Below the pieces are notes generated by a model. The model worked only from the letters and a program-made list of their open reading frames with translations. It did not search any database and was not told the origin of the DNA. From Acetobacteraceae bacterium (GTDB lineage Bacteria > Pseudomonadota > Alphaproteobacteria > Acetobacterales > Acetobacteraceae), in assembly GCA_003133265.1 (NCBI GenBank), contig PKWQ01000317.1:1-5745 (forward strand): a stretch of DNA of 5,745 nt. The letters run 5' to 3'. Made by a program: the position numbers and the translations under genes. This document shows positions 5,742 to 5,745 of this stretch, in pieces (position 1 is the first letter of the stretch; each line of letters starts with the position of its first letter).

Positions 5742-5745
5742 CCGC
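5725..5745 (+). repeat. Right copy of the 17-bp (20/21) direct repeat
   Basis: Bases 5729-5745 repeat 573-589 exactly in the same orientation; the four bases before it match three of four. The window ends inside or at the end of the repeat, so its full length is unknown. Together the two copies bracket the acetamidase tail and the whole transporter-aldolase operon. Confidence 0.85.

Noticed and set aside
573..5745. Direct repeats as the overlapping ends of a circular contig
   Set aside because: The left copy is at 573, not at base 1, so the window does not close on itself through this repeat.

Overview
The window looks like GC-rich proteobacterial DNA. The gene families and the tight operon style (ATGA stop/start overlaps, no intergenic space) fit a Burkholderiales-type beta-proteobacterium such as Bordetella, Achromobacter or Cupriavidus. 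That placement is inference from family resemblance; there is no rRNA or other marker here.

Region 1 (1-968) is a patchwork of gene remnants. It opens with a perfect 32-bp palindrome (1-32). Then come the tail of an unrecognised one-helix membrane protein (+, to 200), a short scrap of a D-2-hydroxyacid dehydrogenase (+, about 202-351), a plus-strand intrinsic terminator (373-399), the C-terminal end of an NnrS-type membrane protein (-, 409-591), about 110 unassigned bases (590-698), and the C-terminal end of an acetamidase/formamidase (+, 699-968). None of these is a whole gene.

Region 2 (886-5692) is an intact four-gene operon on the minus strand, read right to left: periplasmic substrate-binding protein, ABC ATPase, fused two-domain permease, and a PLP-dependent low-specificity L-threonine aldolase. 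The last three genes are joined by two 4-nt ATGA overlaps, so they are probably translationally coupled. The transporter belongs to the Fe(III)/2-aminoethylphosphonate/organophosphate importer group. The binding protein lacks the adjacent Tyr pair of true ferric-binding proteins, so iron is not a safe guess. Coupling to the aldolase suggests the imported compound, or something made from it, is a beta-hydroxy-alpha-amino acid cleaved to glycine plus an aldehyde.

The most interesting structure is the frame around the operon. A 17-bp exact direct repeat (20/21 when extended) lies at 573-589, inside the nnrS remnant, and again at 5729-5745, at the window edge just upstream of the operon. This suggests that a segment of about 5.15 kb, carrying the operon and the acetamidase tail, was inserted into nnrS with a duplicated or recombined site. 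The right copy also supplies a -35-like hexamer to the operon. The operon's far end is fused to the acetamidase tail, and the aldolase appears to have gained about 18 extra C-terminal residues there. No transposase, integrase, CRISPR array, tRNA or rRNA is visible.
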